From the NCBI GenBank assembly GCA_015832175.1, contig WJXW01000001.1, positions 2,666,001 to 2,730,000 on the forward strand: DNA of 64,000 nt, in the 5' to 3' direction. The notes under the pieces are model-generated. The model searched no databases. It had not been told where the DNA came from and saw nothing but the letters and a program-made list of their open reading frames with translations. The DNA is from Paraphaeosphaeria minitans (lineage: Eukaryota > Ascomycota > Dothideomycetes > Pleosporales > Didymosphaeriaceae). A program made the translations under genes and the position numbers. Positions 41,853 through 52,633 of this stretch are shown here, piece after piece (the first letter of the stretch is position 1; every line of letters begins with the position of its first letter).

Positions 41853-44522
41853 CTACCACCGTCCGGCGGCACCGCCGTAGTTGTTGTATGTATTCAGGGA
41901 AGAAAACCCACCTTGACCTTGGCCATACAGACCCTGCCCGGCCATGCCACCTCCTTGATGTAGCCTTGCCTGTAAGATACTCGGGTCTGGAACATCTACT
42001 ACACCACCTCCAGAGGAGGAAGTGTTAGCATGTCTGTGCTTCTTTCCCTTTTTCTTAGACTTTTGCGAACCAGTCTCCTGGTAAGCACCAGGCGAAGGCC
42101 CATAAGGAAGTGCAAAAATGCCAGGAGCAGGGCCAGGCGTAGAAGTCGAGGGGTGTTGTTGATGTAGAAAGGAAGGAAACATTGACTCACGCTTACCAGC
42201 ATCACCTACTCTCGAACCACTGTCCAAGTTCCTGCTTCGGAGCAAGTCCTGATAGAGGGCATCGCTGTTGTTTCTGCCGGCAGCGTTTGCACCGTAACCT
42301 AGGCCACCGGTGCCGAAGCCATTACCCTGGCCGAACATGCCACCGCCACTGACTGGTGGTGTCGGTGTGGCCTTCAATCCCGGCGGGGGGCCCTGGACGC
42401 CGCTAGTATAGTATTGTCCACTCAGTGGCTGATGTTGGGAGATTTGAGGGAAATGACTCGCGTTCTTGGGCATCATCGAGGACTGTTGATTCATCAGCTT
42501 CTGGTTTGCAACTGGCTGCACAGAAGCTGAAGCGGATGCACTGTCGTTGGCAAAACTGAAGCGAGACGTATGCCTCGTGTGCCCGGAAGCGTTCCCAGTG
42601 GGAGCATGTGCTAGTTGCGGCTGGGTGTTCTGAAACTGAGAAAGGAGACTAGCAGACTGAGGACCCGACTTGAAGTTCGATAAGAGCAGTTGCTGCTGTT
42701 GCTGTTGCGTCAACTGACGAGTGGTGTTCAAACCAAGATTACTAAAGTCCTCAGCCAGAGAATTGTTTTGTCCAAAGAGATTGCCGCCCAGAGTTTGTTG
42801 GCCCGGTGGTGCAATGACGTGTTGATTCTGATGACTCGCGCCAGGTTGATGAGTTTCCTCAGGCTCGCCGCCGAGCTGTAGGCTACCTCCGGCAGTTGTT
42901 TCGTGTTCTTCACTCTCAGTTGGAGCCTGCTGCTGTTGTTGCTGTTGCGTCTGTTGCGATGCAGCAGCCTGGGCTTGAGCTTCAGCTTCGCGTTGAGCAG
43001 CCAGTTCCTGCTCTTTCTCTCGCATAGCACGTCGTTTTGCCCCGCCATTGGGATCGAGAAGCTGGGGAAACTCGATGATAGCCTTGAATTCTTCCTCTGA
43101 GAGTACAGCGCTCGAAAAGACAAACTTGAAATCGTCTGACGTTACGGCTTTCAGCAGACCATCGAGGCCAGGAATGCTAGGCTTCTGAGAACGAAAAACT
43201 GGTTCTGGTTGCAATTGTGACGGCGGTTGTTGCTGCGGTTGCGGTTGCGGTTGCGGTTGCGGTTGCGGAGTGTTGGGTTTCGAGGCCTGCACGGTTTTCT
43301 CCTTCTCTTTAATCTTCTTCTTGGGTGGCTCTTCCGCTTTGGCTGGCTTGACTATCGGAGGCGCAGGTACAGCATTGGTCGTCATTGGGCTTGGGTTCGA
43401 GGCATTCGTCGAGCGACTAGCTCGACGCTCTTGAGCAGCTTTGCTTCCCCAATTCGCCGTTGCGGGTAAACCTGGCGCGTCCTCAGAACCCCCAACTTCG
43501 TTGCTATCTTGACGATTCATCGGAGTCGATGCTGCAGCTACAGCTGGACCTGGATGAGCCGGAGGAGCGGAACGGCTAGTAGATGACTGGGCGGGCTGTT
43601 GCGTCTGTATCGAGTTCATCATTGACAGATCCTGGCGGGTAAAGCTGTCGTTGTCTTCGCCGGGCTCGTGAAGGAACATGCAGTTGCGGTTGTTGCATTG
43701 CTCACCGCGGAGGTAGGCCGAGCAATACTTTGTTGTGCCATATTGCGCCCTGCGATGCCTGTGAGTGTGTTACGGCCGAGGAACGTGGGCGCAAGACTCA
43801 CCTTAGAGTGCGATCACCGTTCTGTGAACTATCGACGGCTGCAATGCAAGCGGCTGCATCTTCTTTGCGCGCAAATGTCACGTAAACCCCGACAGATTGT
43901 TGATGCTGTGCGTTCTCCCTTGCTTTGCTCACGACGATTTTAATGATTTTACCATACTGGCCAAAGTAATCGGGGCCGCGTAGTGTATCTAGGAGACGGT
44001 CTTCGCGAATCGTGGGGGTAAGTCCGGTCACGTAAACGAGGTTCTTCTGAACGACCCTCAGTCCGGCGAGGTGTTTGCGACTGAGCGAATCGGCTTCGGC
44101 TTTCTGCGCCTCCTTCTGCCGCTGTTGCGCGTTCTTCTTCGCCTTCTGCGCAATCTGCTGCTTGTGCTTGGCCATCCTGGACGAGTTAGCTACGGGCATG
44201 TGTGGTGCCGAGGACACACACTCTTCGGGGGTGATGGTCTTGAATTCGATGGTCGAATCATCGTAGACACGGCGACATGCAGGGCAGAGGCCGTTCATGT
44301 TGGTCTTGATGTTGTTATAGCAGAACTGGCAGATCTGGCAGGGCGTGTTAGCTGACGATGCACGGAGCGAGCGGCCTCGCCGAGTTTTCGAGGGACGCGC
44401 ACCTGGTAGCCGCAAGGGCATGGTCGGAAGTTCCTGTCGGACAGGTCGAACTCCTCGACGCACAGAGGGCAGCACTCCTCCTCGTCATCGTCGACGAACT
44501 GGTCCTGCTGTATGCGGGACAT
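41853..44522 (-). CDS. NOT4: CCR4-NOT E3 ubiquitin ligase subunit Not4
   Basis: Three exons on the minus strand: 44522..44403, 44334..43802, 43758..41853; 852 aa. Introns are 68 and 43 nt. Domains: C4C4 RING (CCPLCVEEFDLSDRNFRPCP ... ICQFCYNNI ... LCPACRRVYDD, residues ~15-65, split by intron 1); coiled coil (~95-140); RRM (~145-225, NLVYVTGLTP ... GVYVTFARKEDA); a CCCH finger (YCSAYLRGEQCNNRNCMFLH, formed across intron 2); then a Gln-rich low-complexity tail with a (QP)n stretch. Role: ubiquitin ligase of the CCR4-NOT complex, in mRNA decay and ribosome quality control. The tail ends SSLNTYNNYGGAAGRW at a stop; whether translation normally ends here or splices on to 41303 is open. Divergent from NDUFS3. 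Confidence 0.92.
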
Positions 44523-44897
44523 GATGTGCGGTTGAGCGTGCGCTGGCGAGCCGCGAGGTGGCGTCGAGAGAGATGTGTCGAGAGAAAAAGCGGCTCGGGT
44601 GCAGGGAATCCGAGATGCAGAAAAGGGCAGCCGCGACCAAAGGACGAACGCCGGCCGTGAATATGAGCAAGCAAGAAAAAAGATGCAGGTTGGTGGTGGT
44701 GATGGGGGCGTGAGCGCGGGCTGCAAAGCAGATCTGGAAGGCGCGCTCGGCAGGGGTCACGTGGCTGCCCTAGGTCCAGAAGCAGCAGCGGCGATCCGCC
44801 TGCAGGAAGGAAGCTACGAACATTGACGACGACATCTCCTCGACGGCCCGCCGCACAGCTGCACGCAGCCTCCCCACCACAAGCACATTGATACACA
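44523..44897. promoter_or_regulatory. Divergent promoter of NOT4 and NDUFS3
   Basis: 375 bp between start codons. No TATA box seen; several GC-rich stretches. Extent inferred from spacing. Confidence 0.5.
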
Positions 44898-45939
44898 ATG
44901 GCCCTGCGCCAGGCCGTCGGACGGCCATTGGGCCAAGCCGTGCGCTCTGCGAGCTGCTCGCGACCCGCCGTGCGTACCTTTGCAGCCACCGCCCTGCGCG
45001 CGAAGGAGGTTGCCGCCGACAGCCCGGACGCCGCGAACCTGCGTGTAAGCCATTGCTACCATGGAAGCCTGTGTGTAGATGTTGACACAGGACCCAGTAT
45101 GCTCCCCGCGACCCGACGCCGTCCAAGCTCAAGGCCTCCATCGTGAACCCCACAGACAGATACAAGGAGAAGGGCGAGGCATTGCACAAATATGGGCAGT
45201 ATCTCATGTCGTGCCTACCCAAATACATTCAGCAGTACGTTCACCATCCGCCGCTATTGTGGCCGACGACTGATGCACTGCAGGTTCTCCGTCTGGAAGG
45301 ATGAGTTGACCATCTACATCCCGCCCGCCGGCGTGCTCCCTGTTTTCACTTTCCTCCAGAACCACACGGCAGCCGAGTACACTCAGATCTCAGACATCAC
45401 GGCCGTCGACTACCCCACCAAGGACCAGCGCTTCGAGGTGGTGTACAACATGCTGAGCATCCGCCACAACTCGCGCTTGCGGGTGAAGACGTACGCCGAC
45501 GAGGCCACGCCTGTGCCCAGTCTTTGCGATCTCTACGACGGAGCCAATTGGTACGAGCGCGAGGTCTACGACATGTTCGGTGTCTTCTTCGTGGGCCACC
45601 CCGATTTGCGACGCATCATGACCGACTACGGCTTCGATGGCCATCCATTGCGCAAGGACTTCCCCATGACAGGATACACTGAGATTCGCTACGATGAGGA
45701 GAAGAAGAGGATCGTAGTGGAGCCGCTTGAGATGACCCAGGCATTTAGGAACTTCCGTGGAGGGTCGACTGCTTGGGAGCCTGTTGGTCTTGGTGACAAC
45801 AAGACGCCTGAAGACGTACGTTTTCCACACCACCATCGTTCCCTCTTAACCCTTTGCATCCATGCTAACTGTCTGGTTTCAGTTCAAGCTGCCGACACCA
45901 AAGCCAGAGCCTCCGAAAGAGGGCGAGCAAAAGAAATAG
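44898..45939 (+). CDS. NADH:ubiquinone oxidoreductase 30-kDa subunit (NDUFS3/NUO-31), mitochondrial
   Basis: Four exons: 44898..45044, 45098..45234, 45284..45815, 45883..45939; 290 aa. Introns of 53, 49 and 67 nt, all with clear donors; the first acceptor is the CAG at 45097, which is the only one giving [11 protein letters not shown] in frame. The N-terminus ([20 protein letters not shown]) is a mitochondrial presequence. The complex I 30-kDa signature is present: [20 protein letters not shown] followed by [17 protein letters not shown]. The last exon encodes [18 protein letters not shown]. Role: core peripheral-arm subunit of respiratory complex I next to the quinone site. Confidence 0.95.
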
Positions 45940-46502
45940 ATGTGCTAGAAATGTACAACGTGTATATATCCATGGGTTTCAAATCAAATCAACCATCAGC
46001 GGCATCCGTGGTCTTTTACCGCGCGCTATTGCGGTGGTCAAGCAACGCACCGCAGTTTTGCCGGGCCGACTTTGGTCCAATGGCACTCACACTAGCATTA
46101 TGTAGTCGGTCTCACGAGTTGCCAAAGCCACCCAATGTGGTAATTCGCTCCACCACAGGTCCATGCAGACACCGATACAGCCCGTGACAAACCTGCTTGA
46201 TCGCATGATGCTTGCAGTCCCTTGCACTAGACTACCTAGAATTTCCAGGAACCACCTTAGCAGAACCTCATTCTCGCCAACCACATCACCCCGCTTTCCT
46301 CATCTCAGCTCACAGCTTCCCTCCACGTAACTCCATGCGAAGTAGATTGGCTACACGAACCTCTCTTCGCTCCTCCCGACGGTGACTCGGGTCGATAATT
46401 TCACCATGTCCGACGAACGTAGTCTGCACAAGGTGGGTGCCCCTGATGTAGCTTCCTACCTTCAATTGATAAGCAGTCCATGCGTGCTCTCCACCTTCAA
46501 GC
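45940..46502. other. Intergenic region
   Basis: 563 bp. A short ATG frame at 46406 (MSDERSLHK, followed by a GTGGGT donor-like site) might be a non-functional upstream exon of the next gene. Nothing else supported. Confidence 0.35.
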
Positions 46503-46510
46503 TATATAAA
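46503..46510 (+). promoter_or_regulatory. TATA box of the DUF1349 gene
   Basis: TATATAAA, 70-77 bp before the ATG at 46580; spacing fits a fungal core promoter. Confidence 0.5.
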
Positions 46511-46579
46511 CACTAGAAGCGAACGCCCAGTAAGTGGTCTCATTCCATCCTCACCACAGCCTCTCTCCTAGCAGCGACA

Positions 46580-47254
46580 ATGCCTCCCATTTGTGCAGTC
46601 AAGACCGACACCGTCGAGCCCTTCAACCTCTCCTCCCCGGCAGGAAAAGACATCTGGCGCAAGCCCCCCTCGCATAACGTCATCGACGCGCCCACCTACC
46701 CCTCTCCCCTCCCCCAATACGACCTAAACTTCTTCCAAAGCGCCCGCCTCACCTTCTCCCTCCCACCGGGCAAGGACCTTCGTCAGTACGACCAAGCGGG
46801 CCTGCTCCTCTCTTTCACCCGCGACGGCGCACCCCTAGGCTCCGGCAAGGACAAGTGGCTCAAGACCGGCATCGAGTGGTACTACGGTAAACCCTACCTC
46901 TCCACCGTGGGCTGCGACAACTGGGCCGACTGGAGCATTGCCCCTCTCCAAGAATTCGCTGGGAACGAGAGCCGCCCGACTGCAACGCTGGAAATGAAGC
47001 GGGAGAGAGACCAGTTGGGGAAGAGTCTGTGGGTGTATCAGATTATTGAGGATGAAAACGGGAAGGAGGTGGAGAGGCGGCCGTTGAGGGAAGCTAACTG
47101 GATTTTTGCGTTGGATGAGGAGGGCTGGAAGGTTGGGGTTGGAGGGGCGGTCGCAAGGCCGAATAAGGAGGGTGGAGAGGAGGAGTTGACGGCGGAGTTC
47201 GAGAAGGGGGTAGTGGTTGAGCTGCTGGATTGTGAGAAGAAGGTTTCGAATTGA
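46580..47254 (+). CDS. DUF1349-family protein (concanavalin-like fold)
   Basis: A single exon of 224 aa with no signal peptide. The DUF1349 pattern is visible: YDQAGLLLSFTR, KTGIEWYYGKPYLSTVGCDN, WADWSIAPL, and a later REANWIFALDEEGWKVGVGG block. Relatives fold as a concanavalin-like beta sandwich (YesU type) and may bind carbohydrate; function in fungi is unknown. The C-terminal third is rich in Glu and Lys. Confidence 0.83.
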   Translation: MPPICAVKTDTVEPFNLSSPAGKDIWRKPPSHNVIDAPTYPSPLPQYDLNFFQSARLTFSLPPGKDLRQYDQAGLLLSFTRDGAPLGSGKDKWLKTGIEWYYGKPYLSTVGCDNWADWSIAPLQEFAGNESRPTATLEMKRERDQLGKSLWVYQIIEDENGKEVERRPLREANWIFALDEEGWKVGVGGAVARPNKEGGEEELTAEFEKGVVVELLDCEKKVSN

Positions 47255-47498
47255 GTGGTAATCAGAAGCTACGCACGAAAACCAAGCATATGCTAAGTTC
47301 AGATTATCAAATTTTCTTCGCACGACTCTTTCGTTCACTGGGACCGGATACAAAGGACTGGGCGGGTTGTTCATCATCGATCCTCGAGTGGCTCCAACAG
47401 CTCGCCGACCAGTTTTAAACTAATGAACAGGGTCCAAATCCAGTCTACACAACCTTACCACAATACATCCACCATTACATCCCCACCCTGCATACCTC

Positions 47499-48754
47499 TC
47501 ACATCCCCGGCAGTTTCTCCAACCACTCAGTTTCTCCAACCTTCTCACCCACCTGGTCTTTCACAGTACACTTATTCGCCTCACTCATAGCCTGCTTCTT
47601 GATACTACCGCACCCATCATAAAAGCACTCGCTCTTGTCCATAGCTTGCTGGAGCGCATTGCCCTTCCAGCCAAACATGTAGTCCGCGTGCGTACCGTAG
47701 CCGGTCGTGCCCTCGAAACTCCACATGAAGGGGTTCGGGTCGCCGGACTTCCAGAGAGAGTTGAACTTCGTGGTATCCCACGTCGTCTCATAGGTTACTT
47801 GGGGCACGCGGATGGGATGACTGGATGGGCAGGCTGGAGCGTTGGTGAAGCCGTCGGACTTGATCGTGTTGTACATGTGGGATTGGTGATCTGGAGATCA
47901 TCAGTCTAGTCGTATCGATCGAACACATTTACTCACCGGGGGAGTCGAGGTTCTTGCCGTCCCAGCATGCAGGGAAGTGGTGCCTTAAAGGAGTCATTCT
48001 CGTCGACGGAAAAGAAGGAGATTATGACGGCTAGTTCCATACGTAGTGAAAATTCCGCCACTGCATGGCTTCGTCGGGAAGTCAGGCATCTCTGCACCTC
48101 GGTTGTTCCCGTTGAGGCATTGATAGCGGAGCCCCACGTGTGGCTTGTTCGTTTCGGTCGGGATTCCAACTGTCATTCGAAAGCCCTGAACTGTCAGACG
48201 ACCTAAGAATATTGGTGCGGGCCAGAAGACTTACTGGTTGAAAAGCTGTGATCTTTTGCTGCTTGAGGTTGTCCTTGCTCAGGTCAAATTGTGTGTAGTA
48301 TACGGTGAGACCTCCCGAGGCACCGTTGGATCCACCAAGCAAGGGCTGGACGGGAACAACGGGTACACGCTTGTATGAGCCGTTAGTCGGGTGCTTGAAA
48401 TAGAGCTGGGCGGTCCAGTAGTTGCTAGACAGACAAGTGAGATAATTTCCCATCAAGCTGGCATGTCTTCGTACCTGAAATCTTCGGCCATCTGACAAGT
48501 GGTGCATGTTGCTCTCGCACCAACATCGCCGGTCATGCTGGCATTGAATGAATTGCCGCCAACCTTGAGAAATCGTCAGCAGGAACTTGCGTCTGGTCAA
48601 TACAGCGTACAATATGATGAACGTGAGCAGATGGGTTTGATCCAGGCTGCACAACGGGGTCCAGACGCTGAACAGTGAGAGTCGAGCATGGGAAACGAAG
48701 ACCGGCCTGAACAGGCGCGATCAAAGCAAGTGCTGCTGCCGAAATCGACTTCAT
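47499..48754 (-). CDS. Secreted DUF1996 protein
   Basis: Six exons on the minus strand: 48754..48611, 48563..48475, 48424..48235, 48185..48043, 47983..47937, 47890..47499; 334 aa. All introns are 46-59 nt and every junction keeps frame. Residues 1-18 (MKSISAAALALIAPVQAG) are a signal peptide. DUF1996 marks: RLDPVVQPG, HVHHIVGGNSFNASM, ATCTTCQMAEDFSNYW, KHPTNGSYKRVPVVP, CWDGKNLDSPDHQSHM, and a C-terminal FMWSFEGTTGYGTHADYMFG. Secreted protein of unknown function, common in ascomycetes; related proteins are reported from the wall and secretome. Exon 5 is only 47 nt. Confidence 0.9.
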
Positions 48755-48817
48755 TGTGAGATTTGATACAGTCAGAGTCTCCTTGAGAATATGATTCAGT
48801 ACGACCCGGTTCGTGCA

Positions 48818-48825
48818 TTTATAAC
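48818..48825 (-). promoter_or_regulatory. TATA box of the DUF1996 gene
   Basis: Minus-strand TTATAAAT about 64-71 bp before the ATG at 48754. Confidence 0.4.
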
Positions 48826-50992
48826 CTGGAGAAATAGTGCTAGTGTTTCATCCTTGTCCTTAGATCTAGGCGATGCCTAATGGCCAACACCTGGATACCA
48901 TGTGGTTATAGCCTTGGTATGGTGAAGAACTACCGATAGACTAGATCTGTTACGAATGAGCTCGTGCGGTGGCTTCCGGTTAATATATGATAATCTGGGG
49001 GAGATTATCTGCAGGGCGCGGGCGTGCTCACAACCTTATATTGACGTTGCATGTGGTACCCAAGACGATTGTAGAGATGCCGGCAAATGTGCTGTCGCCC
49101 ACACACGCGAGATCTTTGAACGCCATTGGTTCCTTCAAGTGCCGCAAAACAGGAATTTCCAGCAACTTGTCTCTGTACAGATTGTTGGGCGAGTAACATG
49201 TCACAGAGGCCTTGAATGGCGGCCTCTAGAAGGTGATCTACGTCGTTTCTGGATCGACTGGCGTAGGACTTATCAATCCGATAATTCTAAGAATGCGTGC
49301 AGGCCATCATCTCTGTAAGATCCACTTGATCTTAAGTTTTTGTATGCATCAGTTTAAGCGCTGTAATGTGATGAATCTCAAGATAAGAAGGTGACAGTTG
49401 CTCTGGTACAAGCTCGACGGGCCTGGTTCACATTCCATACGGACCCTGGTTCTGGTGTACTATCAGAGAGCATGCCTGCGGAAATATGCTTGTCTAATAT
49501 GAGCGGGACTGGACGTAAGTTACGTAACTGAAAGCAGCGAAGCAGCGAGAGTGTATATGTAATAATTCCGATACGGTACCTACGTCATTCGACCCACCTC
49601 AGGGCGCACTTGCTCAATGCTTCATGACGTCTATAAGATGTATAACACCGCTCTCGCAACTCGTGTGCAGTGGATATACATATTCCTATAATGTGCACTA
49701 TACTGTAAGCTTTGTTTCGGGTGCTGTCGTACCCAGGGGATTGGTCAACATGCGTCAAGAAGAACAGCGTTGAATTCGACCAGCTACAAAGGTTTTCCAG
49801 GCGAAGTCCCCAGAGAACAGCAATTTTGCGGATGTACTAGCTTCCGAACTTTACCATAACTCCTCAAACGGATGCCATAGTATTGGCGGCCGGCTTTACT
49901 GATCCATTCTTTCACCCTGACAGAAAATGCTAGGCATTACCCACTCAATCAATCACCTCGAAACGTCGATGCAACTGCCAGCGCTTACAGAAGTTGATAA
50001 CGCCCTCCATGACCCACACCCACAGTCCAGACGCAATACCTTTTTCGATACACAAGGACAGACAGAGCTGTATACTCGAAAGCTAATTCTACACGCTCGC
50101 AATGGCCCGACATGATAATCATCCAGACGCGAAACGAACGATCACATCGTCAGGGTCACGCATAGTATTCTACGTCCTGACTACAGCAGAAGCGCCTTAA
50201 CTGGTCTTGCAAGCGTCAAACGTCTCGAAAACAGATGCCTCTCTATCTCGACCGATCCTGCTAAATTCGAGGGCGCTTGTCACTACGTTCCTTGCATGCG
50301 CGAGATCTGCTCCGAACTACCATTCATGCGCGAATTCGGTACCACTGGAGACATTGAGCTCGGATCATTGAGAAGAATGTTGCAGAATTGGAACAACCGC
50401 AAGTCATTTAGTATCTGGCACATAGGAGGTTGAACAACTAACGAGTAACAAGATCAAAATTTGTTTTGAGCGTGCTTACCGAGAGCTCTCCGCCGTGGGA
50501 GAGACCAAAAGCTGCCAAATAGCGTCTCCATGCTCATGTGCTCGAGATGCGCGCCGGTCGCCTGAAACAGAGTTAGACCTGCTCTTGGGGAAGAGGAAGT
50601 CTGTGGCCAAGCTTCCTTACGCCCAGAAGCTTCCAAACTGTCTTCAATCCTCTATCATGGACTGTGCCCGGTTGTCAATGGTCAATCTGAACATACTCAA
50701 AAAGACTCTTCACCTTTCACCTTCACCTTTCAAGTTTCACTCACGCGCCATGACGCCACGACGCCGCCCAGCAACGAATGATCCGCATATCAATGGCATC
50801 TACCACTTTCCGTTTGCGAAGTTCACTAAAAACGCTAAGCCATACCATCCCGCGACCTTGACGGTCAATATGTAAACACCCGCTACCGTTACTGTTTACG
50901 CACACCCATCACACACACGACGAGGCTCAACTGTGTCAGGATTCATTGATCCACTTGAAATCCAGAAAACCCTCCAGATCACCACCAGCAGC
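48826..50992. other. Gene-poor intergenic region
   Basis: 2.2 kb between divergent genes. Only short open frames (60-125 codons) without recognisable domains. A pyrimidine-rich stretch with three CACCTTTCA-like units (50709-50734) and a CACACCCATCACACACAC tract (50900-50918) lie near the RG-rich gene and may be promoter elements. No tRNA or transposon seen. Confidence 0.4.
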
Positions 50993-51871
50993 ATGCGCGC
51001 CAACTACGACACTAATCGACACCGCCCCTTTGGCCACCGTGGCGGCTTCTCAAGTGCGCGTCCCGATCCAGGTCGTGGTAACATCATGCCTGGCAGCCGC
51101 GCACGAGACATCCGCCGTCGCCGCGAGGATCGCCGCCAGTTGGGCCATCAGCGTGGTCCACAAGCTCCGCGCTCTCTTCTGACTCGCATCACGGTAGACG
51201 GTGCAGGCCGTGCCGGTGGACGTGCTCGTGGTCGTGGTCTTGGCCGTGGACACAATCATCATCACGCTCAAGGTGCCGCTGATCGTGGAGGTCGGGGCCA
51301 AGCTCAGGCTCGTCCTCTCGCTGACCGTATTACCGGCGGTAATGGTGCAGGAATGGGTAGAGTCGGCACTCAGGCGGCTGAGCAGAACGTGTCCACCGTC
51401 TCTACCAACACTGCTGCTCCTGGCAACGGCTTGGGCAGCAGCAGCAGCAACAATAACAACAACAACAACGTTGCTCTTCCCGACATCCCTCAGCAATTCG
51501 AAGTAGCATCCGAGGTTGGCGCTCAAGAACCAGAGTTTCCCTTCGATCCGCTCTTCGATGAGCCCACGGAGTCTCCGGCCCCTCGAGCTCGTGCCCCTGT
51601 GAACGTCACGGCCCGTACGCTGGAAGTTCGTACCGCTACCGCCAACAACAACCACAAGCCCATCCGCGCTGTCAAGAACCCGCTCAACCGAATCTCAAAC
51701 CGAAATCTGCGAAATGTATTCGCCGGCATCAAGTCTCGCCCGCCCAAGAATTATGGCGCCCCGATGCTCCGCGTGGCCAACGCAACCCATACCCTCCAGG
51801 GCCACGAGCTCACCTGCTCATCTCCAGCCCACTCCGCCTTTGACGGGTACGACGCTGGTGACGACGACTAG
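50993..51871 (+). CDS. Arginine-glycine-rich protein of unknown function
   Basis: A single exon of 292 aa counting from the ATG at 50993; an earlier in-phase GTG extends the frame 20 codons but is unlikely as a start. The first ~130 residues are Arg/Gly rich (RGGFSSARPDPGRG, GRAGGRARGRGLGRG), a design seen in RNA-binding and nucleolar proteins. A poly-Asn run (NNNNNNN) at ~165 follows. The C-terminal ~110 residues have more ordered basic sequence (NPLNRISNRNLRNVFAGIK) and an acidic end (DGYDAGDDD). No known domain. RNA-related role is only inferred from composition. Confidence 0.6.
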   Translation: MRANYDTNRHRPFGHRGGFSSARPDPGRGNIMPGSRARDIRRRREDRRQLGHQRGPQAPRSLLTRITVDGAGRAGGRARGRGLGRGHNHHHAQGAADRGGRGQAQARPLADRITGGNGAGMGRVGTQAAEQNVSTVSTNTAAPGNGLGSSSSNNNNNNNVALPDIPQQFEVASEVGAQEPEFPFDPLFDEPTESPAPRARAPVNVTARTLEVRTATANNNHKPIRAVKNPLNRISNRNLRNVFAGIKSRPPKNYGAPMLRVANATHTLQGHELTCSSPAHSAFDGYDAGDDD

Positions 51872-52633
51872 GTGTGACCGGCGCCAGTCCTTGCAACGTG
51901 ATGTAGTGAGCTGTTTGGAGACGGACGGAGTATCGCACCGCAATGCTTCGTCATCCTAGTTTCCGCTTGCATATATGTTTTTCCAGCAAAATCGTGTTCG
52001 ATGAATATATGCAATGCGGGAATCAAGGGAGATTCTGGACTTTACTGCGTACGTCGCGAGATTGCAGGCTGGCTCATACGGCACGACTGTGTATTTATGG
52101 GCTCGGTTGACCGATGCATATGCAGTGTCTTGCATGGCTTCACCTTATGATCATCAACATTCATGATGATAGGGACATGTCAGTTTCATATGAACTAACG
52201 GCGTTGGATGTAATTTGGACATGACCATGGTGTCGAATGGATTCTGGATGACACAGGTTTGAGGGCATATTCTCTACACCTTGTGCTTCTCTGAAGAAAT
52301 GCCTTCAAGCTTTAATATATTGGTCCTTGTCTAATTCGGAGGTTGAAACCCAACACATGAATACATTTCACCTTTTCAAGTGCTTCATATTGATTGTGCC
52401 TGCATGAAAGGTTGTTTGAAACCATCTGTGACTCTGTGAGAGCCACTGCGTTTGTTGCTCAATTGTTCGTACTTGCCATATGGCACAACTGCTCCAAGCC
52501 CACAGTGAAATTCGATCGAAAATATATGTCGCGCATGTAAAGATCAAGAAATGTACCAATCCCAAGTCAGCAACTCCCAGCCTGGGCGAAATGTTCATAT
52601 CCCAGACTCCCTCAGCGACAGATTCACCGAGCC
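51872..52633. other. Convergent intergenic region
   Basis: 762 bp between the RG-rich gene and the P-type ATPase gene, tail to tail. A+T rich, no gene or repeat supported. Confidence 0.45.
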
